NCBI RefSeq assembly: GCF_963259705.1
Contig: NC_081851.1
Coordinates: 60,906,855-60,970,854 of the forward strand
Origin: Myotis daubentonii
Lineage: Eukaryota > Chordata > Mammalia > Chiroptera > Vespertilionidae
DNA: 64,000 bases
Direction: 5' to 3'
The notes beneath the pieces are model-generated. The model did no database searches and had not been told where the DNA came from. It saw only the letters and a list, made by a program, of their open reading frames with translations. Below are positions 34,436 through 44,639 of the stretch, one piece after another. The position numbers were made by a program, and so were the translations under genes. Each line of letters starts with the position of its first letter. Positions within the stretch are counted from its first letter, which is position 1.

Positions 34436-34699
34436 AAATTTTCTATTCATTGTTAGAAATTAGGGCAGAACACAAAATCATAATTTAGGCAGGGAGTTAC
34501 TTATTTCATAGGTGACCAAGATAAAATAAGAACAGAAAAAGCAAAAAATGATAATGAAAGAAAAAGCAAATAACCAATCAAATTTTAGATTGGCGAAGCA
34601 GGTAACAAGGAACTTTTGCTTTTTCCAAGAAAATAATTTAAATTCTCTTCACTGAGGAACAATGTATTATTATTCTTATTAATGATAATAAATGTATAG

Positions 34700-34850
34700 T
34701 AACTCAGTCTTAACACAAGAAAACCGTGAGATAGGAACTATTATTATCCCAATTTTACAGCTAAGGAACTGGGACCCAGGAGGCCCAGGACCACACAGCT
34801 AGTTATTGACACTGCTAGGATACAAATCTAGGCAATCAGACAGGGCCTGC
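34700..34850 (+). repeat. MIR fragment
   Basis: TTATTATCCCAATTTTACAG, then CTAAGGAACTGGGACCCAGG and ACCACACAGCTAGT match the MIR core. Confidence 0.75.
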
Positions 34851-34877
34851 CCTCTTAACCACTCTCTGGTCCCATCA

Positions 34878-35208
34878 TCTATACTAATAAAGGGGTAATA
34901 TGCTAATTAAACCGGTAGACCTTCCAGTAGACCTTCCGGACGCCCTTCCAGACAAAGCCATGGTGACAGGGCCGAGGCAGAGGTGGTTAGGGGCGATGGG
35001 GCTGGCAGGGGAGGGCAGTTGGGGGTGAGCAGGCCGGCGGAGGGGGCAGTTAGGGGCAAGCAGGTCAGTGTGAGGGATAGTTAGGGGCAAGCAGGCAGGC
35101 AGGCAGGTGAGCAGTTAGGAGCCAGCAGTCCCGGATTGTGAGAGGGTGCAGTCCGGGCTGAGGGACAACCCCCCTCCCGTGCATGAATTTTGTGCACCGG
35201 GCCACTAG
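34878..35208 (+). mobile_element. non-autonomous Helitron, 331 bp
   Basis: Starts TCTATACTAATAAAGGGGTA, preceded by A. Ends GTGCACCGGGCCACTAG, followed by T. The interior holds GGTTAGGGGC-type units of about 35-40 bp. No ORF. Confidence 0.93.
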
Positions 35209-35474
35209 TTATTAAATAATGATGAATAACTCAAGTACAATTGTGTGCCTGAAAGTCATTTTTAATTAATGAGGAACATGTGTTTCAACCTAAGCATTTC
35301 TAAATCTGTAATACTAGCCCCAGGATGTGCTCCCAGTGGGTTGTTTAGACACCCAAAGCATTAAGATAATGTGTTGTAGCAAAGCAAACTTTCCCAGCAA
35401 CTTCTTTTCCACGGGTGGCTGGCTGCACAGAGGATACACTCAGGCAAACTTAATGGTCTAAAAACTAGGGACTG

Positions 35475-35661
35475 GCAGGGGTGGATGGGTGGATGGATGG
35501 GAAGAGATCAAAGAACTGGTGTGCATATATGCATAACCCATGGGCATAGACAATAGGGTGGTGAAGACCTGGGGGGTGGGGAGCTACAAGGGGTCAATGG
35601 GGGGAGGGGGGGCCGAAGGGCACATATGTAATACTTTCAACAATAAAGATTTAAAAAAATT
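35475..35661 (+). mobile_element. 5'-truncated L1 3' end
   Basis: Ends GCACATATGTAATACTTTC then AACAATAAAGATTTAAAA. Perfect 15-bp TSD AAAAACTAGGGACTG at 35460-35474 and 35662-35676. Same terminus as the fragment at 23064-23336. Confidence 0.93.
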
Positions 35662-35676
35662 AAAAACTAGGGACTG

Positions 35677-36241
35677 ATTTTATCCTTAAGGTGGGTAAAA
35701 CAATACCAAGCCCCATGCCTCTGTTTACTTTCAGATTAGCCCACTAACAAATGATGCAAGTGGCTTAGTTACATTGAAAAGCTGGTTTTAAGAATGACAC
35801 CTTAGGGAGAGCAGCTAAAGGGAGGGCTAGTGGTAACTAAACTCTCTTGTCTTTTTTTTCTACCCACTGTATTTATCCTCTTGGCTCCCTCCAATTAACT
35901 TCAAAGGGTTTATAATGTGCGTGTGGATGGGGGTGAGGAGGGCTCTTTCTTTTCTGTCCTGCTGTAAACTATAGCCCCGTGTTTGAGCTTCCTGATGACA
36001 AAAGGTAAAATATACTACTGAGCACACAGAGGGAAAATATCCTCCCTGATATAAAAAGCCAATAAAAATTACTGAGTATGAGGGAAAACCATTCAGAGTC
36101 TATGCTTTTCAGTTCATTGTTTTGAAATGTCAGTAAGACTTTAAACTTTTCTCTCTCTTTTACCATTAAATAAAAACATTGCAGGGCACTGGGATTCCTA
36201 GTGTAGCTACTTTTGCTATTTTATTTGTGAGTTGTATACAT
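35677..36241. other. intergenic, no feature seen
   Basis: AT-rich unique-looking sequence. Confidence 0.45.
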
Positions 36242-36520
36242 TTATATATATAAAAGCCAAGCAACCGGAACAACAGAACGCCTGGAATGACCAGTCGCTA
36301 TGATGTGTAGCCAACCAGCCCGACTGGGGCCCCAATTGCCCCCACCCCAACCTGCGCAGCCCCTCCCCCAAGCTGGCCCGGCCCCTGATTGGCCCTCCCC
36401 ACCCTGATAGGGGGCGGGGTCAGCCAGAAAACCTCCCACGTCCCCTCCCCGCCCCCCCCCAGACTGGCCCCAATCGGCCCCCATCAGGGCAGGCTGGCCA
36501 GACCCCTCCCAGGGCCTCTG
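36242..36520 (+). mobile_element. Helitron fragment (5' end kept)
   Basis: TTATATATATAAAAGCCAAG start, then GACCAGTCGCTATGATGTG block and GC-rich interior. No CTAG end is visible, so the 3' end is lost or diverged. Confidence 0.7.
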
Positions 36521-36557
36521 GTTATCTAATGAGATGTTCAAAAAATATTTTTTGAAA

Positions 36558-36715
36558 CCTGGCCAGGTGGCTCAGTTGGTTGGAGTATCAACCTGTGTGG
36601 GTTCAGTTCCCAGTCAGGGCACATGCCTAGGTGGGGGCATGTACAGGAGGCAACTGATCAGTGTTTCTCTCTCCCTTCCTTTCCCTCTAAAATAAACATA
36701 TCCTCAAGTGAGGAT
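36558..36715 (+). repeat. VES SINE (short, diverged)
   Basis: Head CCTGGCCAGGTGGCTCAGTT, CACATGCCTAGG, CT-rich end. Confidence 0.8.
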
Positions 36716-36793
36716 AAAAATATATATACTTTTTGAGTTTTTTGAAAATTTTCTATAACATGATTGATAAATTCATAAGTATATAAGAGAGTA

Positions 36794-37463
36794 TCCTATA
36801 CAATAAAAGGCTAATATGCAAATAGACCGAACAGAGGAACAACCAAACAACCGGTCGCTATGATGTGCGCTGACAACCAGGTGGCGGTGCGGAACATGGC
36901 GGCCGTTGGCCATGGTGGGATGGTGGAGCAGGTGAGCAGGGGCGCCAGACCAAAGTGGGGTGCCGGCCACTGTCATAGGGGCGAGCCTCTGGTGGTTACT
37001 GAAAATTCCTTGCTCCCACACGCCGTTATCCCACCCAGCACTTGCACCTGCTGCCGGCGCTGGCCCTGCTCAAACCCGCTGCCGGCGCTGGAGCCAGCGC
37101 TTGTACCCGCTACCAGTGCCCAGCGCCAGTCCTGATCACTCGGCGCCATCAGCGGGTGAGAGCGGCAGCTGCCAGCCCTGATAGCCTCTGAGGGCTTCTT
37201 CACCTCCCCCTTCTCCTGAGGGGTGATCGGGGGAGCAGCCGCCGCTTGCACCCGCTGCTCCAATCGTTGGCTGCATGCCATCAGCGGGTGCGAGTGGGGC
37301 TGGCGCTGGCAGCACGTGGGAGCAATGGCGGTGGGAGTGGGGCTGCCGGCAGACAGGGGACCGGGGGTCATGGTGATGGGCCAAGACCCGCCCCTGTGCC
37401 CACTGCAGCCTCATGGCCCACAGCTCCTTTCAAGGTGCATGAATTCATGCACTGGGCCCCTAG
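36794..37463 (+). mobile_element. non-autonomous Helitron, 670 bp, GC-rich interior
   Basis: Starts TCCTATACAATAAAAGGCTA after A. Ends GCACTGGGCCCCTAG followed by T. The 5' block GTCGCTATGATGTGCGCTGA is shared with the other Helitrons. The interior is unusually GC-rich (CTGCCGGCGCTGG and CATCAGCGGGTG blocks recur). Overlapping ORFs on both strands are compositional. It lies about 250 bp beyond the TTC39D stop. Confidence 0.92.
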
Positions 37464-37714
37464 TCTTTTATAATGTACATCATTTGCCTTTTCTTTTTCA
37501 AGAATTTACATCACTCCATTTGCCAGTATAAGACATTCCATTTTATCGGTATGAAGGAGGAAAGAGGGAAAAGGAATTTCTTGTTACATCAGATTCTTAG
37601 TAGCTGCCTCTTCTTGGATTTCTTCGACAAAGAAATTATTTATCTACCTGTTAATGATCTTGCTGACTGTAGATGCTTCACTCATAGTAAACAAAACTAC
37701 ACTTTGTATCTTAA

Positions 37715-39484
37715 TCACTTTTCTTTAGCTATTTGTTCAAGAGCTACATGCGCCTTAAACTGTAACCGGGCTTCCATGGAATAGTCTTTGTAGTTTTTTA
37801 TGTTGTCTAGGTTTTTCGTTGCACTGCTATAATCTCCTTTCAGATAGTATAGAATTCCCAGTTCATAGTAAGTGTACGGCACCAAATAGTGGTCATATTT
37901 TAACAATTTCTCCTTTTGAATGACACGATTAAAGTACTGCTCAGCCATCAAATATTTGCCTAAGTGTTTCAGACAGAGACCTTTCAGTAAATTTAGCAAA
38001 CATAGGTCATCCGTGCCATACTCTTTATTTGGTTTTTCTCGTAAAAGTTCTTCTCCTCTGTTAATTATTGCAAGCCAGCATGAAATAAGGTGTAGTCTTT
38101 TGCTCATGACGTGGAAACCACTCCAGGCATAAGTGAATTCCAGAATGGGCTGTGCTATAAACCAGCCTTTAGTAGTACCATAGCGCTGACCCTTCTCAGC
38201 AACAAACTTTTCTACTGGCACAGAAGCTCCTAAAAGTCTGATTCTCAGGCTATCCACACTTAAGAAAAGAGAGTTCATGTCCTCGCTTACTGATTTAGCA
38301 AATTCAGAAGGCAGCAAAGCCAGTAGCATAGCTTTACTGTATGAATACATTGCCTTGGACCACTTGCTGTCTTGAAGTAGCAGATCAGCATAGCGGTAGG
38401 CCTCCTTCCAATCCTGTACAAAAATGTGGCACCACATGAGTTCCCAGTAACAGATGTGATCAAGTTGCTTCCATTCATTCTGAAGAAAAATGCACTCCTG
38501 TAATGTTAACTGTGCATGCTCAAACTTGCCTTTCAGCATACTGAAACGTGCGTAAAAAAATTTAAGTATGACACACTTTGGAAATTTCTGGAGATAAATT
38601 AGGAAGAGATGGTCTATAGGAGAACTGTGACTCGTTTCAATACCAAAAGCTACGCAGACGTAACTGTAATAGAAGAGTAGAGTCAAAATACTTAAGACAT
38701 TATTTATATGGGATTCAGATGCACTCTCATGAAGCAAAGTCAAGCCTACCTGTTTGTCACCATGATAGCCAACAACATTGAGTACTTTAAGTGTCTTTGG
38801 TGGCATAAGTGATAATATCAGATTGAAGGCCCCAAGTCCAAATTTTACTCCTCCAATCAGGTGTCTAGAGGTTTTGCTTTGGTTGGTAGGTATCTGTGTT
38901 AGTATTTGTTGACAGTCTTTGTATATTTGGTAACTTAACCCAATGTTGATCCCACTTTTAAGAAAGCCAAACATACTGTCATCCTGTATAAATGTCACAG
39001 CAGATTTCAAGATCAAACACTCAGCATAGCAGACTTCAGCATGCAGCTCCTCTTCTTTGATAGCCTTTATCCCCTGTTTACTCACTAGACGAGAAAAACT
39101 TGTCATCCTGCCTTTTCTTCGGAAACTGTTACACGTTTTCAACGCTTCTTTTGCAGCCGTCATTCCAATGTCTATATCCTGTGGATCAAAAGTCAAGATG
39201 GCTTTCACAACCATAAGGATGCCATTAACTAGAGCGTGGTATATGCTGTTTTTTGACCACGGGTAAATGAGGTTTATGGCTTCTGAGAATCTGTTATTTA
39301 GAAACAAATACAACCCAGTTGTGCATTCTTCCAGGGAAGATACTAGATTCATTGTTGTTGCCGCAGGGATAATTTCATAGGCGTCTTCATACGTGTCCTC
39401 CTTGTCGTTTTCTTCCTTCCGTAAAGGAAATGATGTAATGACATCTTTCTTAGAATTTTCTCTTTTACTTAGAATACGTGACAT
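37715..39484 (-). CDS. TTC39D: TTC39D, intact intronless TTC39-family protein, 589 aa
   Basis: One uninterrupted frame runs from MSRILSKREN to ALEQIAKEK. The protein matches the TTC39/IML2 family (DUF3808-type). The N-terminal region (SLEECTTGLYLFLNNRFSEA), the central GGVKFGLGAFNLILSLMP block and the EWKQLDHICYWELMW block are all present. The C-terminal part (about 470-580) is TPR-like: LLNLLKGLCLKHLGKYLMAE and YYELGILYYLKGDYSSATKN. Length is in the normal TTC39 range. Function is not established; IML2-type proteins have been linked to lipid homeostasis. The lack of introns indicates a retrogene from a TTC39 paralogue (introns are expected in TTC39A-C). From memory the human copy at this position (TTC39DP) is a pseudogene while mouse keeps Ttc39d. 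Upstream bases have no obvious TATA box. It could also be a young, untested pseudogene with an intact frame, but synteny with rodents argues for an old, preserved gene. Confidence 0.9.
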   Translation of the reverse strand: MSRILSKRENSKKDVITSFPLRKEENDKEDTYEDAYEIIPAATTMNLVSSLEECTTGLYLFLNNRFSEAINLIYPWSKNSIYHALVNGILMVVKAILTFDPQDIDIGMTAAKEALKTCNSFRRKGRMTSFSRLVSKQGIKAIKEEELHAEVCYAECLILKSAVTFIQDDSMFGFLKSGINIGLSYQIYKDCQQILTQIPTNQSKTSRHLIGGVKFGLGAFNLILSLMPPKTLKVLNVVGYHGDKQVGLTLLHESASESHINNVLSILTLLFYYSYVCVAFGIETSHSSPIDHLFLIYLQKFPKCVILKFFYARFSMLKGKFEHAQLTLQECIFLQNEWKQLDHICYWELMWCHIFVQDWKEAYRYADLLLQDSKWSKAMYSYSKAMLLALLPSEFAKSVSEDMNSLFLSVDSLRIRLLGASVPVEKFVAEKGQRYGTTKGWFIAQPILEFTYAWSGFHVMSKRLHLISCWLAIINRGEELLREKPNKEYGTDDLCLLNLLKGLCLKHLGKYLMAEQYFNRVIQKEKLLKYDHYLVPYTYYELGILYYLKGDYSSATKNLDNIKNYKDYSMEARLQFKAHVALEQIAKEK

Positions 39485-39789
39485 ATTCGCTTCCTCACTC
39501 TAGAGATGGCAAGTATTTGGCTGCAGTGCTGTAGCTCCTGTTCTCCTGCTTGCGTCACTTCTACAACCTGACGTGTTGGCGTTATAATGGAGGCAAACAA
39601 ACTTAAGCACTGTAGGTGTAGCATTAAGATATTCTCATCTAGGTCAGACAAACGGGGGAAAAAGATATTATTTACCTCGAAAATGTATTTCTGAAAAATT
39701 GAAGTCATTTGAAATGTATTAAAAAACAACAACAAACATGTTATTTTAACAACATTGTGAAGTAAATCCTTTGTAAACAGATGAGTTAT

Positions 39790-40004
39790 TTTTTTAAAAT
39801 ATATTTTTATTGATTTCATAAAGGGAGGGAGAGGGAGAGATAGAAACATCAATGATGAGAGAAAATCATTGATTGGCTGCCTCCTGGCACACCCCACACT
39901 GGGGAGTGAGCCTGCAACTCAGGCATGTGCCCTGACCGGGAATCAAACCGTGACCTCCTGGTTCGTAGGTTGATGCTCAACCACTAAGCCACGCAGGCCG
40001 GGCT
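39790..40004 (-). repeat. VES SINE
   Basis: T-rich left end, reversed head ending CACGCAGGCCGGGCTAG. Lies about 300 bp upstream of the TTC39D start codon. Confidence 0.92.
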
Positions 40005-40345
40005 AGCCCTCTTGTTAAGACACCAAGGTAACCAAGTTCCTTTCATTAATATTCTTTCTTTAGAATATTAATGATTAGTTGAAGACTTGATGGTTTTATA
40101 GTTTCCCACTTTTTAATGCAATCAGGCATTCCTCAGAAAGCCTCACTCTTCCTCGATTTTTATAAAATCACCCATTTTGGTAATATTTGGTAATATCTGC
40201 ATCACATTTTCCTTATTCCTAGTCTCACTGTTTGACATTGGACAAAGCACTGGCTTTCTTTAACTGTTGCCCCTCCCCACCCCACACTTCAGTACTGATT
40301 ATGGTCCAGTACTTGGCTAAATGAGAATTTCATATATATATATAT

Positions 40346-40550
40346 ATTATTGATTTTTTTACAGAGAGGCAGGGAGAGGGATAGAGAGTTAGAAACATCG
40401 ACGAGAGAGAAACATCCATCAGCTGCCTCCTGCACACTCCCTACTGGGGATGTGCCCGCAACCAAGGTACATGCCCTTGACCGGAATCGAACCTGGGACC
40501 CTTCAGTCCGTAGGCCAACGCTCTATCCACTGAGCCAAACTGGCCAGGGC
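40346..40550 (-). repeat. VES SINE
   Basis: Preceded by a short (AT)n at 40331-40347. Reversed head ends TGAGCCAAACTGGCCAGGGC. Confidence 0.93.
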
Positions 40551-41329
40551 GAGAAGTTAATTTCTTTATACATTATGAAAAAATTATAAATATGCCTCTA
40601 ATAATTTTTCCTTCCCAGAATTCTTAACAACATTCTAGAAGAAACAGAAGATTAGGAAATGCTGGAAAAGAAAAAAAAAAAGTTGTAGCTGAATATAGCT
40701 TGACCTACAGTACGTCTATACTCAGCACATACATAAATACATATTAAAAGACTAGTGTTTGTAACTACTGACTATTTCATTAGATTAAAAAGTGATACAT
40801 GTGCAAAAGGCCTAAACTATATTTTCCTGTTTTAAGGTTTTCACATCCAAGCTAAAATGGTGACAATGACTTAAAAGTGAAACTAAAATGGAGAAGAAAA
40901 TAAGATAAAAAATGAACTTTTTCTTTAATGCTCCCCTGAAAATACTGATCTAGGAAATGCAAATACATTTTGAAAACTGCTGTAAAAGGATTAAGAAATC
41001 CCGACCCCTCCAAAGCTAATATTATCAATGTTTAACAACAGTAATGTGTTAAGAGCTACTTAATATTTCATATTAAAAATATCAGAATATTTGTTGAATA
41101 GCTTTCACATTCAAATTGAATCTGGGAATGTGATTTTAATTAACACAGAATCCTAGAGGCAAAAATGTAGGTGAAACTGATTTCAAAAGAATCAGCAGGA
41201 ATAGAAGTAATCTTTACAATAAAATCTCCCTGATTTAGATTGACATTTAGTGAAAAGAACTGGTTACATGTTCTTAGAAAAAGAGTGTTTAGTATAAAAG
41301 TGTACAGAAATAGTGTATAGTACTATTAT
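40551..41329. other. intergenic, no feature seen
   Basis: AT-rich unique-looking sequence upstream of TTC39D. No element recognised. Confidence 0.45.
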
Positions 41330-41363
41330 TTATTTTTTTTAAATGTATGTTATTGATTTTAGG

Positions 41364-41411
<48 letters not shown>

Positions 41412-41549
41412 TCAATGTGAGAGATCAGCTGCCTCCCGCATGCACCCCAGGGGTGGAGCCTACAACCTGGGCATGTGCCCTGACCTGGAATCCAACCAGG
41501 GACCCTTCCGTGCACAGGATGACTCCCAATCAACTGAGCCACACTGGCC
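41330..41549 (-). repeat. VES SINE with expanded (GA)n
   Basis: Perfect 11-bp TSD AGTACTATTAT at 41319-41329 and 41550-41560. The CT-rich part has become a (GA)n run at about 41364-41409. Confidence 0.95.
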
Positions 41550-41873
41550 AGTACTATTATGTTTTTCATGGCAACTGTGTTAGCAAAGCCCAGACTAGAA
41601 TTGGCCCTCTTGTAATAGAGGTAAATAATATGTAATTGGCTTATCAAAGTGCCTGTCTCTGAGAGAGGCAGGCAAGCCAGTCAGGGGTTACCCCCTTTTT
41701 TTTAATGTGCTTGAAAGCAGTTTGCTATAAGTTAGAAAATTGCTTCTTTTCATATTGTTAGCATTATTATTTGCTTAGAAATTCTCTTTTATACAGTAGA
41801 CTTTGTATTCAGAGGCAAAAAATATTTATTGAGGCTTATTAAGAGCTATACAACATAATAAGTATCATCTTTT

Positions 41874-41959
41874 CCATCCAAGTACTAACCAGACCTAACC
41901 CTGCTTAACTCCTGAGATCAAACCAGATCTCAGGTATTCAGAGTGGTATGGCCAGTGAC
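41874..41959 (-). pseudogene. 5S rRNA pseudogene, 3'-truncated
   Basis: Read on the minus strand the text follows the first ~86 nt of vertebrate 5S rRNA: GTCACTGGCCATACCACTCT for GTCTACGGCCATACCACCCT, then GAGATCTGGTTTGATCTC, AGCAGGGTTAGGTC and TGGTTAGTACTTGGATGG. Several substitutions are present and the last ~35 nt are missing, so it is not a functional gene. Confidence 0.88.
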
Positions 41960-42239
41960 TAGTAAGTACTCTCTTTCCGTAAGTTATCTATGTTTTGTCT
42001 AACAGCAATTTTAATAAATTCTTAATAGGAGGAAGTTGAATTAGTAAGGCTTTATAAAATTGATACTGTATTCTATCTTTCAGGGAGTATGTAAAAATAT
42101 CTTTATCATTTAACCCTTTTGAGAAGAACCCTGATAAGTAGTTGACAAAGATTAATAAGGTTAATAGGGAACAAATATAACATACTACATAGAACTGATA
42201 GGGGCTCAGAGGGAATGGTGGGGCACCCGTAATGCTCAT
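41960..42239. other. intergenic, no feature seen
   Basis: AT-rich sequence between the 5S pseudogene and the LTR-like segment. Confidence 0.4.
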
Positions 42240-42383
42240 AGATATTAATTAATCAAGTCTGTTCTGTCTTGATCAAAGAAAGTGGACCCTGACCTGGTTG
42301 CTGTGTCCGGACGCTGACCCCCCCTCTGGGAGTTTGCCTCAGGAATGCTGTCTATTCTCCAATTCTGGAAATGGGCTAAGCTG

Positions 42384-42999
42384 TTTTTTGTTTTTGTTCT
42401 TTTTTAAAAATATGTTTTTATTTATCTTGTTTTTATTTATTTCAGAGAGGAAAGGAGAAGGAGAGATAGAAACATAAATGATAAGAGAATCGTTGATCGG
42501 CTGCCTCCTGCATGCCCCTTACTGGAGGTTGACGCCACAAACCTGGGCATGTGCCCTTGACGGAATAGAACCTGGGACCCTTCAGTCCGCAGGCCGATGC
42601 TCTATCCCAGTGGTCGGCAGACCGCGGCTCGTGAGCCACATGCGGCTCTTTGGCCCCTTGAGTGTGACTCTTCCACAAAATACCATGTGCGGGCGCGCAC
42701 ATACAGTGCGATTGAAACTTTGTGGCCCATGCACAGAAGTCGGTTTTTGGAAAGGAGATAGACTAAACAAGTATACAAGACAAGTGTGGAACGTACCTCA
42801 ATCAGACTGAGGACGTTTTTAGCAAAGGCCAGCTTAGGAGTACCCTAATTAAGTTAATAACAATGTACCTACCTATATAGTTTAAGTTTAAAAAATTTGG
42901 CTCTCAAAAGAAATTTCAATCATTGTACTGTTGATATTTGGCTCTGTTGACTAATGAGTTTGCCGACCACTGCTCTATCCATTGAGCAAAACCAGCTAG
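42384..42999 (-). repeat. VES SINE split by a hAT insertion
   Basis: TSD GGCTAAGCTG at 42374-42383 and 43000-43009. The reversed head is cut at GCTCTATCC and resumes after the hAT at 42973. Confidence 0.93.
42608..42972 (+). mobile_element. non-autonomous hAT transposon, 365 bp
   Basis: Inverted termini CAGTGGTCGGCAGAC and GTTTGCCGACCACTG. Perfect 8-bp TSD CTCTATCC at 42600-42607 and 42973-42980. The termini resemble the OposCharlie (OC1) group of hATs as I recall it; that name is tentative. No transposase ORF. Confidence 0.92.
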
Positions 43000-43793
43000 G
43001 GCTAAGCTGGTTTGACATCGTAAAAAGATTAACTACCCTGTTATTGACTCTAAGATACTGGAAGCAGACACACTGATCACATACCCTACAGCCCTTATCC
43101 TGCTATACCCTCCCCACTGTACCTTGCTTTTCTTTCTTACCCCATATAAGCAGCCAACTGGCAGAAGATGTTAGAGAGGTTTTTCAAGGTACCAAGCACA
43201 CTGCTCTCTCCTATTGCTGGTAATTCAAATAAACACTCATAAAAAATTCAACCTTGTCTCTGCTTATTGGCCTAGTGGCAAGAGGCAGTAATGGACCCAA
43301 TGTGTCTGGTACCAGAACTTCTATTTTCTTGCTAGAATCCCTGAGACAGACTAATTTTTTCCATAATTTGATAAATCTGAAAAAATATGTATAAATTCAT
43401 GGCATTGCTTGGAGAAAATCTATATTTTATTCACCTAAATAAAGGCTTATTCAACTAAGCCTTTCTCCTATACTCTGTATCCAACATCTATGTACACCAA
43501 GGGAAGATACAGCCGATTTTTTAAAAAAAAAAGAAGTACAAATACTTAAGGAATTGCTCTTTTATGTGGACCATTTCCAACTTGTGTATCCCAAGTATTT
43601 ATGGTGCAATGTCTTTTTTTGGTGGATGGTAAAAAAAAAAAAAAAAGTTAAACCTGTATTTGTAGAGTTGGTGTCTGGCAAATGCAATGTGTAAAATCCA
43701 AAGTGGATTTTAAGCGATTCTAACGAAATGAACCGGTTTCCATTTATTTGCTATATAGAGTGGCTAAGCAGCAGGAGGCTGCAACTGAAAGGC

Positions 43794-43968
43794 TTGCCCT
43801 GGGTGTGGCGCAGTTGGTTAAGCATCCTCCCATGCCCCCGTTGCAGGAACAATCCCCAATAGGGGGCTTGCAGTAGGTAGCCCATGGATGTTTCTCTCTC
43901 TCATTGATGTTTCTATCCCTCCCTCTCCCTTCCTCTCTCTGAAATCAATAAAAACATCTTTTAAAAAG
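43794..43968 (+). repeat. VES SINE (partly deleted)
   Basis: Head CCCTGGGTGTGGCGCAGTTG, then GTAGCCCATGGATGTTTC, CT-rich segment, AATCAATAAAAA end. The middle is shortened. Confidence 0.85.
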
Positions 43969-44125
43969 TCCTTAGGAACTGAGTCTTTAAGTGGATGTGT
44001 TACTATGATACGACACAAAAAAGAACTAGAGGGGAAGCACAGATCAATTGTACTTCAAATGCAAATAACTTCAGAATTGCCACTAGGCTGAACATAACTG
44101 GCAGCTGTAAGGATTTAGGGTTTTG

Positions 44126-44336
44126 CCCCCACCAGTGTGCCTCAGTGGTTGAGTGTTGACCTATGAACCAGAAGGGTCACGTTTGGATTCCCCTTCAAAA
44201 GCGCATGCGAGGGTTGAGGGCTCCATCCCCAGTAGGGGGCGTGCAGGAAGCAACCAATCAATGATTCTCATCATTGGTGTTTCTCTCTCTCCCTTCCTCC
44301 CTGAAATCAATAAAAATATCTCCTAAAAAAAAAAAA
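44126..44336 (+). repeat. VES SINE
   Basis: Head CCCCCACCAGTGTGCCTCAG, CT-rich tail, long A end. Perfect 18-bp TSD TAAGGATTTAGGGTTTTG at 44108-44125 and 44337-44354. Confidence 0.95.
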
Positions 44337-44639
44337 TAAGGATTTAGGGTTTTGTCACAATTTTATTATAACAACAACAAAAAAGATAACTCTATTCCTT
44401 TGTCCCCGAGACCCCAATAAGTCAGAACGTGTTGGTGAAAATTGGTAGCTGGTTCTTAAGGGATTTTTGGGTGGGTGCAGGGCGGGATGTCCCTAGGGGC
44501 TTCACCCCTTTTGAGGCCTATAATGTAGGGACCACTACTCAGAATAGCGGGTTTATGGCGTTCTCACCCTGGCCAAACTCCCGATTACCTCTGATGAGCC
44601 CCAGAGATCACCGAGTATTAGCCTAGGCCAGGTCCGGCA

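Larger units (their letters stand above)
42240..43325 (+). repeat. LTR-like element carrying a nested VES and hAT
   Basis: After removing the VES at 42384-42999 the flanks join into one sequence with retroviral LTR traits: CCATATAAGCAGCC-type TATA region, AATAAACACTC signal and a CTTGTCTCTGCTTATTGG-type end. Borders and family are uncertain. Confidence 0.5.

Noticed and set aside
36860..37531. overlapping ORFs of 70-130 codons on both strands
   Set aside because: Inside a GC-rich Helitron; no recognisable protein and no splice context.
41364..41409. possible CRISPR-like or satellite array
   Set aside because: A simple (GA)n run within a VES SINE; no spacer structure.
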